Numbered from the stretch's first letter, positions 33,900-45,278 are shown. The stretch: 64,000 nt of DNA from Scylla paramamosain (GCF_035594125.1 NC_087181.1:14264000-14327999); one strand, 5' to 3'. Program-made: numbers and translations. The notes: generated from the letters alone by a model not told the origin.

Positions 33900-34455
33900 A
33901 AATCTCTTTAGTTTTCCTCACTTCCTCTTTCTCCTCTTCCTTCTCCATTTCTTTCTAGGTCCTTCCCTCCTTTCTCTTCCCCCTTTCTCTGTTCTTTCCT
34001 TTCTCCTCTTCATTACTCTCTTTCCTTTTGTTTCCTCCTCTTTATTCTTTGCTTTCTTCCTGTCTCCTCCTCCTCTTCCTTACTTTTTCATTTCCTCCTT
34101 CTTCCTCCATCTCACCGTTCTTTCCTCCTTCATCTTACTCTATCCTTTCCTTCGTCCTCCATCTCTCTCTTTCTCCTCCTGTCTCCACCTCCCTCTGGTT
34201 CTTTCCTCTTCTACCTTACTCTCTCCTCTCCTTATTCTGTCCTTTGCTCCTTCCTCTACCTTGCTCTCTCCTTTCCTCCTTAACTATGCTCTTTCCTTCT
34301 CCCTCTTCCACCTCTCCATCTTTTCTTCCTTCCTCCTCTTTATCTTTCCTCCATCCTCCTCCACCATTGCTTTCAGTCTTCCACCGCTACACCATCACCA
34401 GCATCCCCTCCCTCCTTCCCTCCCTCACTCCTTCCCTCCTTCCTTCATTCACCAT
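33900..34455. repeat. Pyrimidine-rich degenerate minisatellite
   Basis: Over 550 bp of C/T-rich sequence in which TTCTTTCCTCCTTC-like words and TACTCTCTCCTTTCCT-like words recur about every 50-60 bp. Confidence 0.72.
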
Positions 34456-34789
34456 TAATCTATTACTTAATTTTAAACTCGTTACTTTCCCGATGGCTGA
34501 GGAGAGACAAGACGAGGCAAGGCTAGACACACAAGGCGCGGGGAGGCAGGGATGGGAAATCACGTCATTAGCTTGTTCGTGAAAATTGGGGTCTTGGTAA
34601 TGAAGGCTTGCAGCGTGTCAGGGTTGGGGGGTGACAGTTGGGGGGGGTGCTGGTGGTTGGGGGGAAGGGGGAAGGGATAAGGGGAGACAGCGCTGGAGGG
34701 GTTGCCATGTTATCAGGCTTAGAATAATCAAGCTTGTGAATAATCCAGCTGTGCTAATCAAGGTAATTAGGAGAAGCTTGGGCGCCACC

Positions 34790-34790
<1 letters not shown>
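34456..34790. other. Spacer with G runs
   Basis: Mixed sequence; G runs such as TTGGGGGGTGACAGTTGGGG at 34,624-34,675. No gene recognised. Confidence 0.5.

Positions 34791-34828
<38 letters not shown>
34791..34828. repeat. (CT)n microsatellite
   Basis: About 35 bp of CT, followed by CGGTTCGTTGGTTCAAATCG, a weak box B-like word only. Confidence 0.93.
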
Positions 34829-35043
34829 GTTCGTTGGTTCAAATCGCGTCTCAGTGGTTCAGTCAAGGATTCGCTCAGGTTCAGGTTCCGGTTCATGTGG
34901 CTCATTATTCGTTCTATCTTAGCTGCTCATGGTGTTGTTGTTGTTGTTCGTAATAGCCTCTTGCATTATTTTGCCCGCTAAACTCTAATATGTAATTAAC
35001 GTAGGCATATTTCCTTCACTTGATAATGGATTACTCTATATTC

Positions 35044-35044
<1 letters not shown>

Positions 35045-35096
<52 letters not shown>
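35045..35096. repeat. (GA)n microsatellite
   Basis: About 50 bp of GA. Confidence 0.96.
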
Positions 35097-35099
<3 letters not shown>

Positions 35100-35390
35100 G
35101 GTATACTAGTAACAACAATAATTAGCGATGGTACTAATCTATTCTCGTTGTGGTAATAATGATAATAGTTAATCTGTACATTACTGTGATGATATTTAAT
35201 GATAATCTTCTTTCCCCTCAGGTTCTTACTGTGGCATCAACAACAGTGGCAAATAAATGAGTGCCTGGCTATTTGGCACCACTCCCTCTCTCCTGTTGCC
35301 TCCAGTGACCCAGTAAGTGCCTTGTTCCTTGTTTTTCCTCCCTTTTTATCTCCCTCTTCTCTCCGCATGCATTGTTTCCAGCCAGTTTGC
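35097..35390. other. Spacer, no gene recognised
   Basis: Complex sequence; no supported frame. Confidence 0.45.
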
Positions 35391-35710
35391 TAGTATTCCT
35401 TGTCTTCTCTCCACGTGTTGTAAGGTCTCCCAGTATCCCAGTCTCCCAGTATTCTTCCTCTCCCTTTCTTTCCCAGTGCATATACCCTGTCACTCTCCTT
35501 CCTCTTTTCTCCTCATTATCCTAGTATCCTTTCTCTTCTCTCATCTTCTAGTGCAATTTCCCAGTCATTCTTTCACTATCCCAATATTCTTTTTCCTCTC
35601 TCCTCTCCCAGTTCATTGTCTAAGTCAGTATCCCACAGTATCTCAGTAGTCTTTCTCTTTTCCTCCTTTTCCTCTCCCAGTGCTAAGTCCCTCCCAGTAT
35701 CCCTGTGTCA
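35391..35710. repeat. CCCAGT-rich degenerate minisatellite
   Basis: CTCCCAGTATCC and CTCCCAGTGCAT words recur about every 45-60 bp, separated by CTTTCTCTT-rich filler, about six copies. The right end merges into a GC-rich patch with CCCGGGTGCAGGTGTTG at 35,717 and a possible splice donor TTAAGGTAAATG at 35,795. Confidence 0.72.
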
Positions 35711-35939
35711 GTATCGCCCCCGGGTGCAGGTGTTGTCCCGGGCCTCACCTGCTTCTACCTGCTCGTACCTACTCCGGCCGCCACGCCCACCTATTAAGGT
35801 AAATGGCAATTATTTAAGGTGTATTTATGTATTTCCATTACTTGTATTTCCTGTATAATTCGTGCCTGGAGGGAGATGCAATGCTGTACTTGTTCTTTTT
35901 ATTGTTGTACCTTGTTGTGTCCAATCAGTAATTAATATG

Positions 35940-36425
35940 TGACTTGATTGCTTGGTTTTGCTTCTTGCTTTAGTGACGTGGATGAAAGTTCGTGCTCTGC
36001 GTATTAATCCTACAAAAACCTACAAAGATACATATCCCTAAGCTTGCGTTCGTAAACCTTTCTGACTCTTGCGTCTATTGCTTATAACAGGTGACTTGAT
36101 TGCTTTGCCTTTCCTTCTTCTTTTTTGCATAGCTGGAAGTTCTTGCTCTGGTTATTAATACTGGAAACACCAACAAAGATTCAGATACTGTGTTCGTAAA
36201 CCTTTCTGATTCTTACGTCGATTACCTTGAACATGTTACTTCATTTTTTGGTTTTGCTTCCTAGTTTTGTGACATGGTTTGAAGGTCCTACTTTGGTTAT
36301 TAATCCTACAAAAACTTGACCGATAAAGATTCATAACCTTAGGCATGTGTTCGTGAAGCATTCAGATTCTTATGTTGATTACTTTGAACAGGTGATGCAA
36401 TTAATTTCCTGTATTCTCTTTTCTT
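35940..36425. repeat. Degenerate tandem array, three copies, period about 144-157 bp
   Basis: GTTCGTAAACCTTTCTGA occurs at 36,048 and 36,192 and as GTTCGTGAAGCATTCAGA at 36,349. In each copy it follows a GACTTGATTGCTTNGNTTTG-like block, a GTTCNTGCTCTGGTTATTAA-like block and a TACAAAAACNNACAAAGAT-like block. Confidence 0.85.
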
Positions 36426-36740
36426 GTAAGTGCGCATGTAAATAGTTTCCTTAGTGCTCTCATTGTTAACGAAAGGAAGGATAAGGGAGTGAAAAGGCTC
36501 GACATCTTGGTGACCTGAAACTTAGTAAAATCAGTCCATTGTAATTCAGAATTGTGCGATACGAGTAACAGACATTGCGAAGGATATTACAAGGCACACA
36601 TTTAAAAATCATAAGAACATAAAAAAAAAAAAAAAAACACACACACATTGTAAAGTATCTCTTTCGTGTACACTCAAATTTAGGTCCCATGTTGCTAAGA
36701 TTGAGCGTATGAATATTTGCAAGGCCTATTTCTCATACTG
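36426..36740. other. Spacer, no gene recognised
   Basis: Complex AT-leaning sequence with a 17-bp A run at about 36,619 followed by a short CA run. Confidence 0.5.
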
Positions 36741-37485
36741 TATCGTGAGTTTCCTCCTCCTTCCTCCTCCTCTTCCTCCTCCTCCTGCTCGCATACACTG
36801 TCTCGTAATGTCTCACTCGGAACTAGATAACACAGCCACTCATCTTGATTTCCCGTCCTCCCTCCCTACACAATGTCCCTTCCTCATCACTCACTTCACC
36901 GTTCCATTCCATACACATATACACACATTACTCCCTCCCTGCCTTGCACACTCCATCCTTCCTTCATTCCGCCCTCGTAACCTCCCCTCTCGTGCCCTTC
37001 CTTCGCTTCTATATTTCTCTCTCTCATAAATCTATCTCCTTCCTTCGCTTCATCTCCTCCATACGTCTCACTTCTCTTTCTCATAACCTTATCTCCTTAT
37101 TTCCTTCCCCTCTTTTCTTTCTTCCTTTCATTCCATACATTCAATTCTTTGTTCCCTCCTTCTTTACTGTCTTTCCCCCTTATTTTATTTCCTCCCTTCC
37201 GTTCTCTCCTTTCCTGTGCACACTTAACCCTTCCTTCATTTCACCTTCCTTCCTTATCCTCCCATTCCTTCTCTCATCTCTCTCCCTACTCCGCACATCC
37301 ATTCCCTTCTATGCACTTATCCTCACCTCTATCCATCCCCTTCCTTCTCTCCTCTCTCTCTCTTTCTCTCTACTCTAGACACCCATTCCCTTCCATACAC
37401 TGAATTCTCGCCTGTATCCCTCCTTCATTTCACCCTCCACCCCTCACCTTACCCTCAGTCTTCCCTCCCCTGCTTCCCATCCTCC
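36741..37485. repeat. Pyrimidine-rich degenerate minisatellite
   Basis: About 745 bp of C/T-rich sequence with recurring CTTCCTTCATTTCACC-like, CCATTCCNTTCCATACA-like and CTTATCTCC-like words. Multiple overlapping Ser/Phe/Pro/Leu frames are shadows. Confidence 0.72.
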
Positions 37486-37590
37486 CAGATTACCTTGTCT
37501 GGCCAGGATCCGCGCGTCAAGCTGTCCAGACTAATCAGGTTCGGGATTTACCGAGAGAAATTCATGTGTGTGAGCGTGTCAAGAGTAAGA
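37486..37590. other. Short complex island
   Basis: About 75 bp with GTCTGGCCAGGATCCGCGCG followed by a CTGTCCAGAC word. GTCTGG and CCAGAC form a short inverted repeat. No gene recognised. Confidence 0.35.
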
Positions 37591-37594
37591 GGAA

Positions 37595-38180
37595 GGTGAG
37601 AGTGGAGAGGCAAGCAGGCGGGCAGGCAGGCAGGAAGGAAGGAAACGAGAGTAGCAGGGTAGCTGGTTGGTGGGGAAACAAAAAGGAGGTTACAGAAGGG
37701 ACAAAAATGGTGAAAGGAAAGAAAGGCTCATAAGAAGAATGGAAGAAAGGAAAGTTAAATAGCAGGTTGGTGGGGAAGCAACAAGGTTACAAAAGGGGGG
37801 AAAATACGAAAGAAGGAAAGAAAGGTACAAATGAAGGATGGAAGAAAGGGAGGAAGGAAAGAAGAAAGGAAAAGAGAATAACAGGATGGTTTGGAAGAAG
37901 GAAAGTTACAAAAATGGAAAAAAGGGAAAGAAAGGAAGGCTTGTATGAAGGAAGGAAAGAAGAAAGGAAGGAGGGAAGAAGGAAGAAAGGAAGGAGAGTA
38001 GCAGGTTGGTAGGTAGGCAGGAAGGATAGCAGGATAATTAGGAAACAGAAGGTAAAGGAAAGGAAAAAATAGGTAATAGGAAAGGTATACAGGAAGGGGG
38101 AGGAGTATGTAGGTTAGTAAGGTAAAGTTAAAGGAAAAACAGGAAAAATGAAAAAAAAAGTAGGAAAAAAAGGGAAGGCA
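37595..38180. repeat. Purine-rich degenerate tandem array, four copies, period about 108-119 bp
   Basis: AGCAGGTTGGTGGGGAA or variants recur at about 37,654, 37,762, 37,880 and 37,999, each followed by a GGTTACAAAANGG-like block and a GAAAGAAAGG-rich block. Further A-rich purine sequence runs to 38,180. Confidence 0.82.
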
Positions 38181-38181
38181 A

Positions 38182-38420
<239 letters not shown>

Positions 38421-38439
38421 AACCTTACTTTTCTCGCCA

Positions 38440-38660
38440 GCCACACACGAAAAAGCTTCAATTCGACGTGAAAGACACTTTTGTTTGGGTCCTTAGCGTG
38501 GAGGTGGGAGGGGGGACCTTCATTCATACACTGGAGGCTGAGAGGGCTTGTGGAGGGGGCGCAGTCTCTCCTCCCTCACCTACACACAGGCACGAGTCTT
38601 TAGGGGCGAGTTTAACTGCGGTCCCTTCAAGTCCGCGTTCTATAGGTGAGTGTGTGTGGA
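38440..38660 (+). other. Possible exon ending at a strong splice-donor word
   Basis: A complex island carries a plus frame from ATG 38,468 (MKDTFVWVLSVEVGGG) that stays open past CTATAGGTGAGTG at about 38,641. AG followed by GTGAGT is an excellent splice-donor match. The peptide is Gly/Ser/Pro-rich in the middle and I recognise no domain. The ATG context is not decisive and no downstream acceptor could be paired. Confidence 0.22.
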
Positions 38661-39025
38661 ATTTAAACTTGATGTGTAGAAAATGTTAGTATTTTTCCTC
38701 GTATTGGAGTGTTGAATTGAAAAAAAAAAAAAGTGGGTATTTATTTTCTACTGCGATATACAGATGACGTGATAGTGGTGTTAAATAATGCAATGGTCGT
38801 CTTTTGTTAACAATGAGGTCACTGCAATAAATCGTTTACCTGGTTATAATTAAAGAAGACTATCATGTTCATTTTATCATTGCTAAGATACAGACAGAAC
38901 CACGTATTTAAGAGACCGTGGTACAAAAAAAAATATATATATATATATATTCTTTTAAAAGTTGTAGATAATTATGGAAAAGATTAACTAGCTGTGAAAG
39001 GGTTAGTATGGAATCCTTAGAATGT
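38661..39025. other. AT-rich spacer
   Basis: Mixed AT-rich sequence with an (AT)n run at 38,932-38,950. No gene recognised. Confidence 0.5.
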
Positions 39026-39029
39026 CAAG

Positions 39030-39190
39030 GAAGGGATGCTGCAAAATGCCAGCAGGCCTACACGTGGCAGCCCTAGTAATAGAAAACTTAGCTGCTCAAA
39101 TTTTCGCCTATCATCTTTGTTCATATCTAATTATTCAAAGCTCCCTGTTAACTGCACCAACACTGTATGATTTAGGCATAGGAATCATTA
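39030..39190 (-). mobile_element. LINE remnant A2: 3' end of the same family as 7145
   Basis: On the minus strand a SFE-stop-LDMNKDDRRKF stretch corresponds to the Ser-Phe-Lys-x-Arg-Leu-Asp-Lys-x-Met-x-x-Asp-Asp-Arg end of the ORF in remnant A1. It is followed about 40 bp later by CTGCCACGTGTAGGCCTG, the 3' tail word also present at 7165. Much shorter and more decayed than A1. The left (5') limit is unclear. Confidence 0.65.
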
Positions 39191-39239
39191 CTTTTAGGCC
39201 TGTATAGATTGAGTTCATACCCAAACGTACGTGACCTTT

Positions 39240-39395
39240 GAGACATTCTTATTTTATTTTTTTTTTTTTTCAGTATTTTAGAGCCACGTGGAGACCTCAT
39301 TTATTTTTTGGGTAGGTCAAGTTGTGTTTGGTTAAGTTAACTAAGGTTAGTTTAGTTTTTAGGATAGGATAGATCTGATCAGGTCTGGTTATGTT
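39240..39395. repeat. T-rich stretch and TTAGG-like patch
   Basis: A T-run at 39,257-39,271 and a degenerate GGTTAGTTTAG-like patch at 39,312-39,370. Confidence 0.6.
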
Positions 39396-39409
39396 ATTGT
39401 TATTGTTAT

Positions 39410-39428
39410 GTTACTACTACTACTACTA

Positions 39429-39505
<77 letters not shown>
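39410..39505. repeat. (ACT)n then (CA)n
   Basis: ACT at 39,412-39,432 and CA at 39,433-39,505. Confidence 0.96.
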
Positions 39506-39506
<1 letters not shown>

Positions 39507-39629
39507 GACGATATGAGGAGGAGGGATATTTGGGGACACAAGCAGAAGAAAATAATAACAATTTATCAAGGAATATATCTGGATTGTCTTTTTATCCCAG
39601 ATGGTCCGAGGCTCTAAGGGTCTAAGGGT

Positions 39630-40200
39630 ACATGCTGGGGGGGGACATGGGGGCAGGGGGAGAGTGTAGGGGGCAGAGGGAGAGGAGAAATGGGATTGAC
39701 ATGGGCAGTGGAGGAGAGAAATAGGGCATGAGAGAAAAGGAAAGGGGAAGGACAGGAGAGGGAAATATTAAGGAGGGTGTGAGTAAGGGAAAGAGTTAGG
39801 GAGATAAGAGAGAAGAAAGGAAGGTTAGGGAAAGAGAAAGGGACAAAAGGGACAAAGAGAATAAGGAAAGGATGTTGGAAGGAAAGAAGGAAAGGGAAAG
39901 AGAGAGATATTAAAAAGAAGAGGGTAGGAGAGGTGAAAGGAGATGATGAGGAAGAAGAGGATAATAGAGAACAGGGAGGATAGAGAAGGTTAGAGAGAGG
40001 GAAGGGGACAGAAAGAGAATAGGAAGAGTGAAAGAAAAGAAAAAGGAAGTGAAAAAATGTTAAGAAAGCATAGGGTAGGAGAGGTGAAGGGAGAAAAATA
40101 AGGGAGATGACAGGAAAAGAAGGATGGAATAAGGGAAGGAAGAGGAAATAAGACAAGAGAGGAAGAAAGAAGGGAAGGAGAGAGAGGAAGAGACAAATAT
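39630..40200. repeat. Purine-rich degenerate minisatellite
   Basis: About 570 bp A/G-biased. AGGGTAGGAGAGGTGAAAGG at 39,922 recurs as AGGGTAGGAGAGGTGAAGGG at 40,072, and AGGGAGGATAGAGAAGG-like words recur nearby, so a period of about 150 bp underlies part of it. Confidence 0.75.
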
Positions 40201-40730
40201 GAGGGTAATTTCGAATCTCATCCTCGAAGCAGTTCTCTTATCGTCCGGTACTCCTACGTAAGGGATCCGAGAATTTCGAAGCAGTATCCGAAGCAGTAAA
40301 CTCCAAACCCGTATTGAGAGAAAGATTGTAGTGCTTAACGAGTGAATTTTTTTGGGTTGTTCTGTTATTTATTCGTTTAAATCAATATGTACCGTGCGAA
40401 ATTGTGACTGAAGGCTTTTTGTTCGTTTTGAGTCATGTTGAAAAAAAGACTGATTCAGATACTATGACACGAAACATCAAGAAAGGCTTCACACTTCTTT
40501 CGTTTTGGTGCTAAGGGTCAAAATTAGATTAGTAGTTGCCTGTAACGTAATTGCTGGGTAATTATGCAATTAAGTAAGTAATCAAATTAAATTGAGAATA
40601 AAGAGAAAGTACAAAAAAAAATCTCAAGACCAAATGAAAAGTGCAGCTGAGAAAAGTAAAAATAAATCATCTTCAATTAAAAAAAAAAAAAGGGGGGGGA
40701 GGAGTTTGTTAATCAGGGCGACTTAATTCC
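40201..40730. other. Spacer, no gene recognised
   Basis: Complex AT-leaning sequence. CGAAGCAGT occurs three times at 40,226-40,295. Confidence 0.5.
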
Positions 40731-40734
40731 AGTT

Positions 40735-40830
40735 GGTGGGGGAGTCGAACCCGGGTACCTCCATTGGGACACAGGTATGGTCCAGAAGTATGCCAGGAAG
40801 CCGCCGTACTCATCGCGCCACTGGTCTTTA
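40735..40830 (-). mobile_element. tRNA-like relic, probable SINE head
   Basis: On the minus strand a perfect RNA polymerase III box B word GGTTCGACTCC lies at about 40,742-40,752 and a box A-like word TGGCGCGATGAG at about 40,808-40,819. They are about 65 bp apart, too far for a simple tRNA, and T-stem pairing is poor. The sequence is followed downstream by C and T runs (40,681-40,699 on the plus strand as A then G), where T would act as a Pol III stop. A tRNA-derived SINE relic is the most economical reading; a decayed long-arm tRNA gene is the alternative. Confidence 0.4.
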
Positions 40831-40928
40831 CATTCTTGTGGTTATTTATTGGTGAGGCCGTGAAGCGAACTATGCAAAAACTGATATTACATGCATTAAA
40901 AGCAAACAATCTGCAGTTAAAGCCGTAG

Positions 40929-41012
40929 ACACACACACACACACACACACACACACGACTACAAACTATTTACTTTTACATTCTTTGATAAGAAATTGAT
41001 GAGAGAGAGATA

Positions 41013-41052
<40 letters not shown>
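40929..41052. repeat. Two (CA)n tracts
   Basis: CA at 40,929-40,957 and 41,014-41,051. Confidence 0.95.
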
Positions 41053-41053
<1 letters not shown>

Positions 41054-41254
41054 AAGTTATTCAGGTGCCTTTGTATATAATTAACCTCTTGGAAGGTTAC
41101 TTTCTTTCATTTTAACACTGCATCTGCTTACCTCCGCCTTCCATCGCGCCGCTTTCCATCGCGTGGTGCATTAAACATTCGAATGCCCTAAATAAATAAA
41201 ACTGTCGAGGTTCTTGGATCAGATAATGAACGAAAAAAAAGAAGAAATGTCTGA

Positions 41255-41520
41255 AGAAGTAGTAGTAGGAGGAATAAGAGCATAGTAGTAGTAGTAAGTA
41301 GAAGAATAGTAATGAAATAAAACAACAGAGAAAATGAGAAGGAAAAATAGTAATAGATATAATAGTTGTAGTAGTAGTAATAGCAGTAGTAATAGTAATA
41401 GTACTCATACCAGGAATCTTAGTAGTAGCAATCAAATAAAATAACAAATACAAGGAAGGTAAAAATTCCAATAGTAATAGCAGTAGAAACAAACCGTAGC
41501 AGCAGTAGCACTAGTGGGCA
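41255..41520. repeat. (TAG/TAA)n degenerate block, with internal duplication
   Basis: GTAGTAGTAATAG-type repeats. ATGAAATAAAACAACAGAGA (41,311) resembles ATCAAATAAAATAACAAATA (41,429), about 120 bp apart. Confidence 0.75.
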
Positions 41521-41705
41521 GATGAGGAATAGAATGAGTCAGTATCACGAGCATTATGAGCAGAAAATGTCCACCCTACGTCCGTTTCCCACGCGTGTCA
41601 GTGATTATAAGGACAATATCTAGTTTGGTGCAGGAGCGTGACAGACAGGTGAAGGGAGAGGGTGAGGGGAGAGAGGAAGGGAACGTAGTGGTGAATGTGA
41701 TGAAC

Positions 41706-41707
<2 letters not shown>

Positions 41708-41747
<40 letters not shown>

Positions 41748-41838
41748 GAAGGGTAATAGAAACCTAAAGAGTAGATTTTAAACACTAATTCTTGTCATGA
41801 CTTTCAACAAAATCTAGTGAAAGTTATTAAAGTAATCA

Positions 41839-41880
<42 letters not shown>

Positions 41881-41895
41881 GCTACTGCTGCTACT
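41708..41895. repeat. (GA)n and (ACT)n
   Basis: GA at 41,709-41,743 and ACT at 41,841-41,895. Confidence 0.95.
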
Positions 41896-42030
41896 GGAAT
41901 TAAATGCAGGTGACTTTGCATAATATTCATGTCTGTTGCTACGAATATTTAAGCGGGAAATTGAGCCGAGCGTGATTATCCTTACTGAGTGTTTTCGATG
42001 ACGCAATCTTGTCACTCACCGAGGATAATG

Positions 42031-42262
<232 letters not shown>

Positions 42263-42314
42263 AGAAATTTCATTGATTCTTCTGTTTTGCTCTTCTTTTC
42301 ACTTACTTTCTCAT

Positions 42315-42480
42315 CTCTCCTCCTCCTTCTCCTCTTCCTCCTCCTCCTCCTCCTCCTCCTCCTCCTCCCTCCGTATTTTACTATCTTCACTTTTCATCAT
42401 ATCCTCCCCGTTTTCCTCTTTTCTGCTTCTAATCCATTTTTCTCCTCCTCCTCCTCCTCCTCCTCCTCCTCCTCGTCCTC
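42315..42480. repeat. (CTC)n tracts
   Basis: CTC at 42,318-42,368 and 42,442-42,480. Confidence 0.93.
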
Positions 42481-42565
42481 CTTCATTCGTCTTCCTTAAT
42501 CCACTTTTAGGATTTTATTTGATTAGGATCCTCTGATGGTCATTAGCTGGTTGACAAGCGTGTTG

Positions 42566-42567
<2 letters not shown>

Positions 42568-42654
<87 letters not shown>

Positions 42655-42680
42655 CAAAATCAAAAAATAGAAGTCGGAGT

Positions 42681-42768
<88 letters not shown>
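42568..42768. repeat. (CT)n and (GA)n as an inverted repeat
   Basis: CT at 42,568-42,651 and GA at 42,683-42,768, about 85 bp each with a 31-bp loop: potential long hairpin. Confidence 0.96.
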
Positions 42769-42771
<3 letters not shown>

Positions 42772-42826
42772 CCTTTTTGTGTTATTGGTCAGGAAAAGAA
42801 TTGAACGGCAAGCTGAGGGGAATAAT

Positions 42827-42831
<5 letters not shown>

Positions 42832-42859
<28 letters not shown>
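42832..42859. repeat. Short (GA)n
   Basis: About 28 bp of GA. Confidence 0.93.
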
Positions 42860-42860
<1 letters not shown>

Positions 42861-43069
42861 AGTACAATATGAAGTGTGTTTACCGTATTGCACACTCAAG
42901 CGACAGATGAAACTTGAAACACTTGAGTGAGCACGAAGACATGGGGGGAATATAGTGCTAGGAGTGTGTCTGGCTGCCTGTGAGTGACTAGGTGATGGGG
43001 TGAAGGGATGAAGGGGTGAGGGAGTATATGGGGTGACAGATTCTCGTATTTTTTTGTAGGTTGGGTGAA

Positions 43070-43400
43070 TGTTTGTGTTGTGTTTTGGTGTATTGTTTGT
43101 GTTTCTGGTTTGCGTTGTGTGTGTGTAAGTGGATTTGTGTTATTGTTTTGAGTGTGTTTGTGTGTGTGTGTGTATCTATGTATGTATGTGTTTGTTGATC
43201 TGTGTATGTGTATCTGTCTATATTTCTTTCTGTCTATCTATCACTACCGGTAATTATTTGTTTGTGAATGCGTTTGTCCTTATCTCTCCATCTATCTACC
43301 TTATCTGTATCAATGAATTTATATCTGTCTTTCATTGTATGTATGTATGTTTGTATGCATCGATCTATCTATCTGTCTGTCTATCTGTCTACTCTTGCTG
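43070..43400. repeat. GT/GTAT/CTAT degenerate tetranucleotide region
   Basis: GTGTGTTT, GTATGTAT and TCTATCTGTCTG words recur for over 300 bp. Confidence 0.78.
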
Positions 43401-43534
43401 GTCATCCGTCTCTGTTTCTACACTCAGTATGTTTTCCATTTGCGTGACAAAAACATGAATGAAACACGAGCTCTCTTGGCACCACTAAGCTGTTTTTGTC
43501 TCCTCGTCCTTTTCCTCGTCCTCCTCCTCCTTGT

Positions 43535-43850
43535 TTTGTTCTTGTTTTCTTCTTCTTCTTCTTCTTCTTCTTCTTCTTCTTCTTCTTCTTTGTCTTTATC
43601 ATTAGTTTTTTTTATCTTTTCCTTCCTTGTTGTTGTTGTTCTTTTAGTTTTTGTTTTCTCCTTAATCTTGTACTTATTCTTTTCTTATTCTTGTTGTTCT
43701 TGTTCTTGATATTATTATTGTTGTTGTTCTTCCTCCTCCACAAAGTACCACGCCCTGCACATTATATTCCTCCTCCTCCTCCTCCTCCTCCTCCTCCTCC
43801 TCCTCCACCACCACCACCATCACCACCACCACCACCACCACCACCACCAG
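43535..43850. repeat. (CTT)n, (TTG)n-like filler, (CTC)n and (CAC)n
   Basis: CTT at 43,548-43,590, CTC at 43,770-43,806 and CAC at 43,807-43,849. Confidence 0.93.
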
Positions 43851-43952
43851 TTCTTACTCTTACGAAATTGTGACATATTTTCTGGGTGTCAGGTGATCTC
43901 CCTCTGGAATATTTGGACTCTTCCAGGAATGTTAGAATAAAATATAAGAAGC

Positions 43953-43956
<4 letters not shown>

Positions 43957-43995
<39 letters not shown>

Positions 43996-44074
43996 TAACT
44001 AACAGACCACACAAGGTAAAAACGAATACCCTCTCAATGAAAAATGGCATAATTGGAGAAGGAAGGGCGAGGGA

Positions 44075-44127
<53 letters not shown>
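43957..44127. repeat. (GA)n and (GT)n
   Basis: GA at 43,957-43,990 and GT at 44,079-44,127. Confidence 0.96.
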
Positions 44128-44133
<6 letters not shown>

Positions 44134-44199
44134 GTAGGTATGTAGTGTATGTACGTATATTTGCGCTGTTCATTATTACTGTCATTTATCACTTTTTTC

Positions 44200-44217
44200 A
44201 AGCTAGTTTTCATGTAT

Positions 44218-44261
<44 letters not shown>

Positions 44262-44560
44262 ACCTGTGTTTTTCGTGTTGGTTTGTTTTCAGATTAGTTT
44301 TTAATAACCGTGTGTATGTACGTTTGTGCGTATTTTCCTTTTTTTCACGTTAGTTTTCATGAGCGTGTGTATCTACGTGTGTCTGCTTTTTTTCCTGGTC
44401 TTCTTTCCTTTTTTTTTTTAAGTACGAGTGCAGCACGGTAGGCTATAATTCAGTTTGCATGATCGTGTGTATGTAGTACCCACGTTTATCTGTTTTTTTC
44501 CACCTTTTTTTTTCCTTTTTTAAGTGTAGCGCAGCAGGTTACAGCTCAATGCCGTTGTTT
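44200..44560. repeat. Degenerate tandem array containing a (GT)n, about four copies
   Basis: A unit with TTAGTTTTCATGAGCGTGTG followed by TATCTACGTGTGTCTG and a TTTTTTCC run recurs, in diverged form, at about 44,203, 44,297, 44,352 and 44,450. The first copy holds a GT expansion (44,219-44,260), probably seeded by the unit's own GTGTGT word. AAGTACGAGTGCAGCACGGTA (44,421) resembles AAGTGTAGCGCAGCAGGTTA (44,522). Confidence 0.72.
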
Positions 44561-44748
44561 TTTCGTGGTAGGAAGAGGCTGTGGTCACGATATCCACCAA
44601 TCATCGTGTTCTGTCTAACTCGCAGTTCTTCTTGCCATGTTCAATTCCCTGGTGCTTCTAATCTATCCTGTGTCCTATAAATCGCATCAATACTGTATAC
44701 ATCCAATCCATATTCAATTCTCAATCTTCTGCTTGGTTTAGTTTATTC

Positions 44749-44752
<4 letters not shown>

Positions 44753-44831
<79 letters not shown>
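44753..44831. repeat. (GT)n microsatellite, about 78 bp
   Basis: Uninterrupted GT run. Confidence 0.97.
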
Positions 44832-44832
<1 letters not shown>

Positions 44833-44937
44833 CGTGTTTAAATTGTAAGTTTCAGTTTCTGCCTCGTTTCTCTTTTGTTTCTCTACTTTATCATGGCTTT
44901 TGTGTATGTTTTTTTTTTCTAGTTGAATAGTTGTGGA

Positions 44938-44957
44938 TGGAGGAGGAGGAGCAGGGA

Positions 44958-44996
<39 letters not shown>

Positions 44997-45000
44997 CACC

Positions 45001-45053
<53 letters not shown>

Positions 45054-45215
45054 TAGTAGTAGGTGTAGGTATATTAGTAGAAGTAGAACAACAGTATTAG
45101 TGGCAGTGAACAGAAGTAGTAGTAGTAGTAGTAGCAGCAGCAGTAGTAGTAGTAGTGTTAGTAGTAGTAGTAGTATCATTAGTATAAGCAGTAACAGCAG
45201 CAGTAACAGCAGCAG
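44938..45215. repeat. (AGT)n/(AGC)n block
   Basis: AGT repeats with AGC and ACA variants over about 275 bp. The poly-Ser and poly-Leu frames are shadows. Confidence 0.94.
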
Positions 45216-45273
45216 AATAGTAGCAATAATATTTGTGTTGTGTATTTTTCCTGACTCAAGTGCGCGTCTACAA

Positions 45274-45278
<5 letters not shown>

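Noticed and set aside
34828..34850. GGTTCAAATCG, a box B-like word
   Set aside because: The last bases do not fit the box B consensus and no box A is found at tRNA distance.
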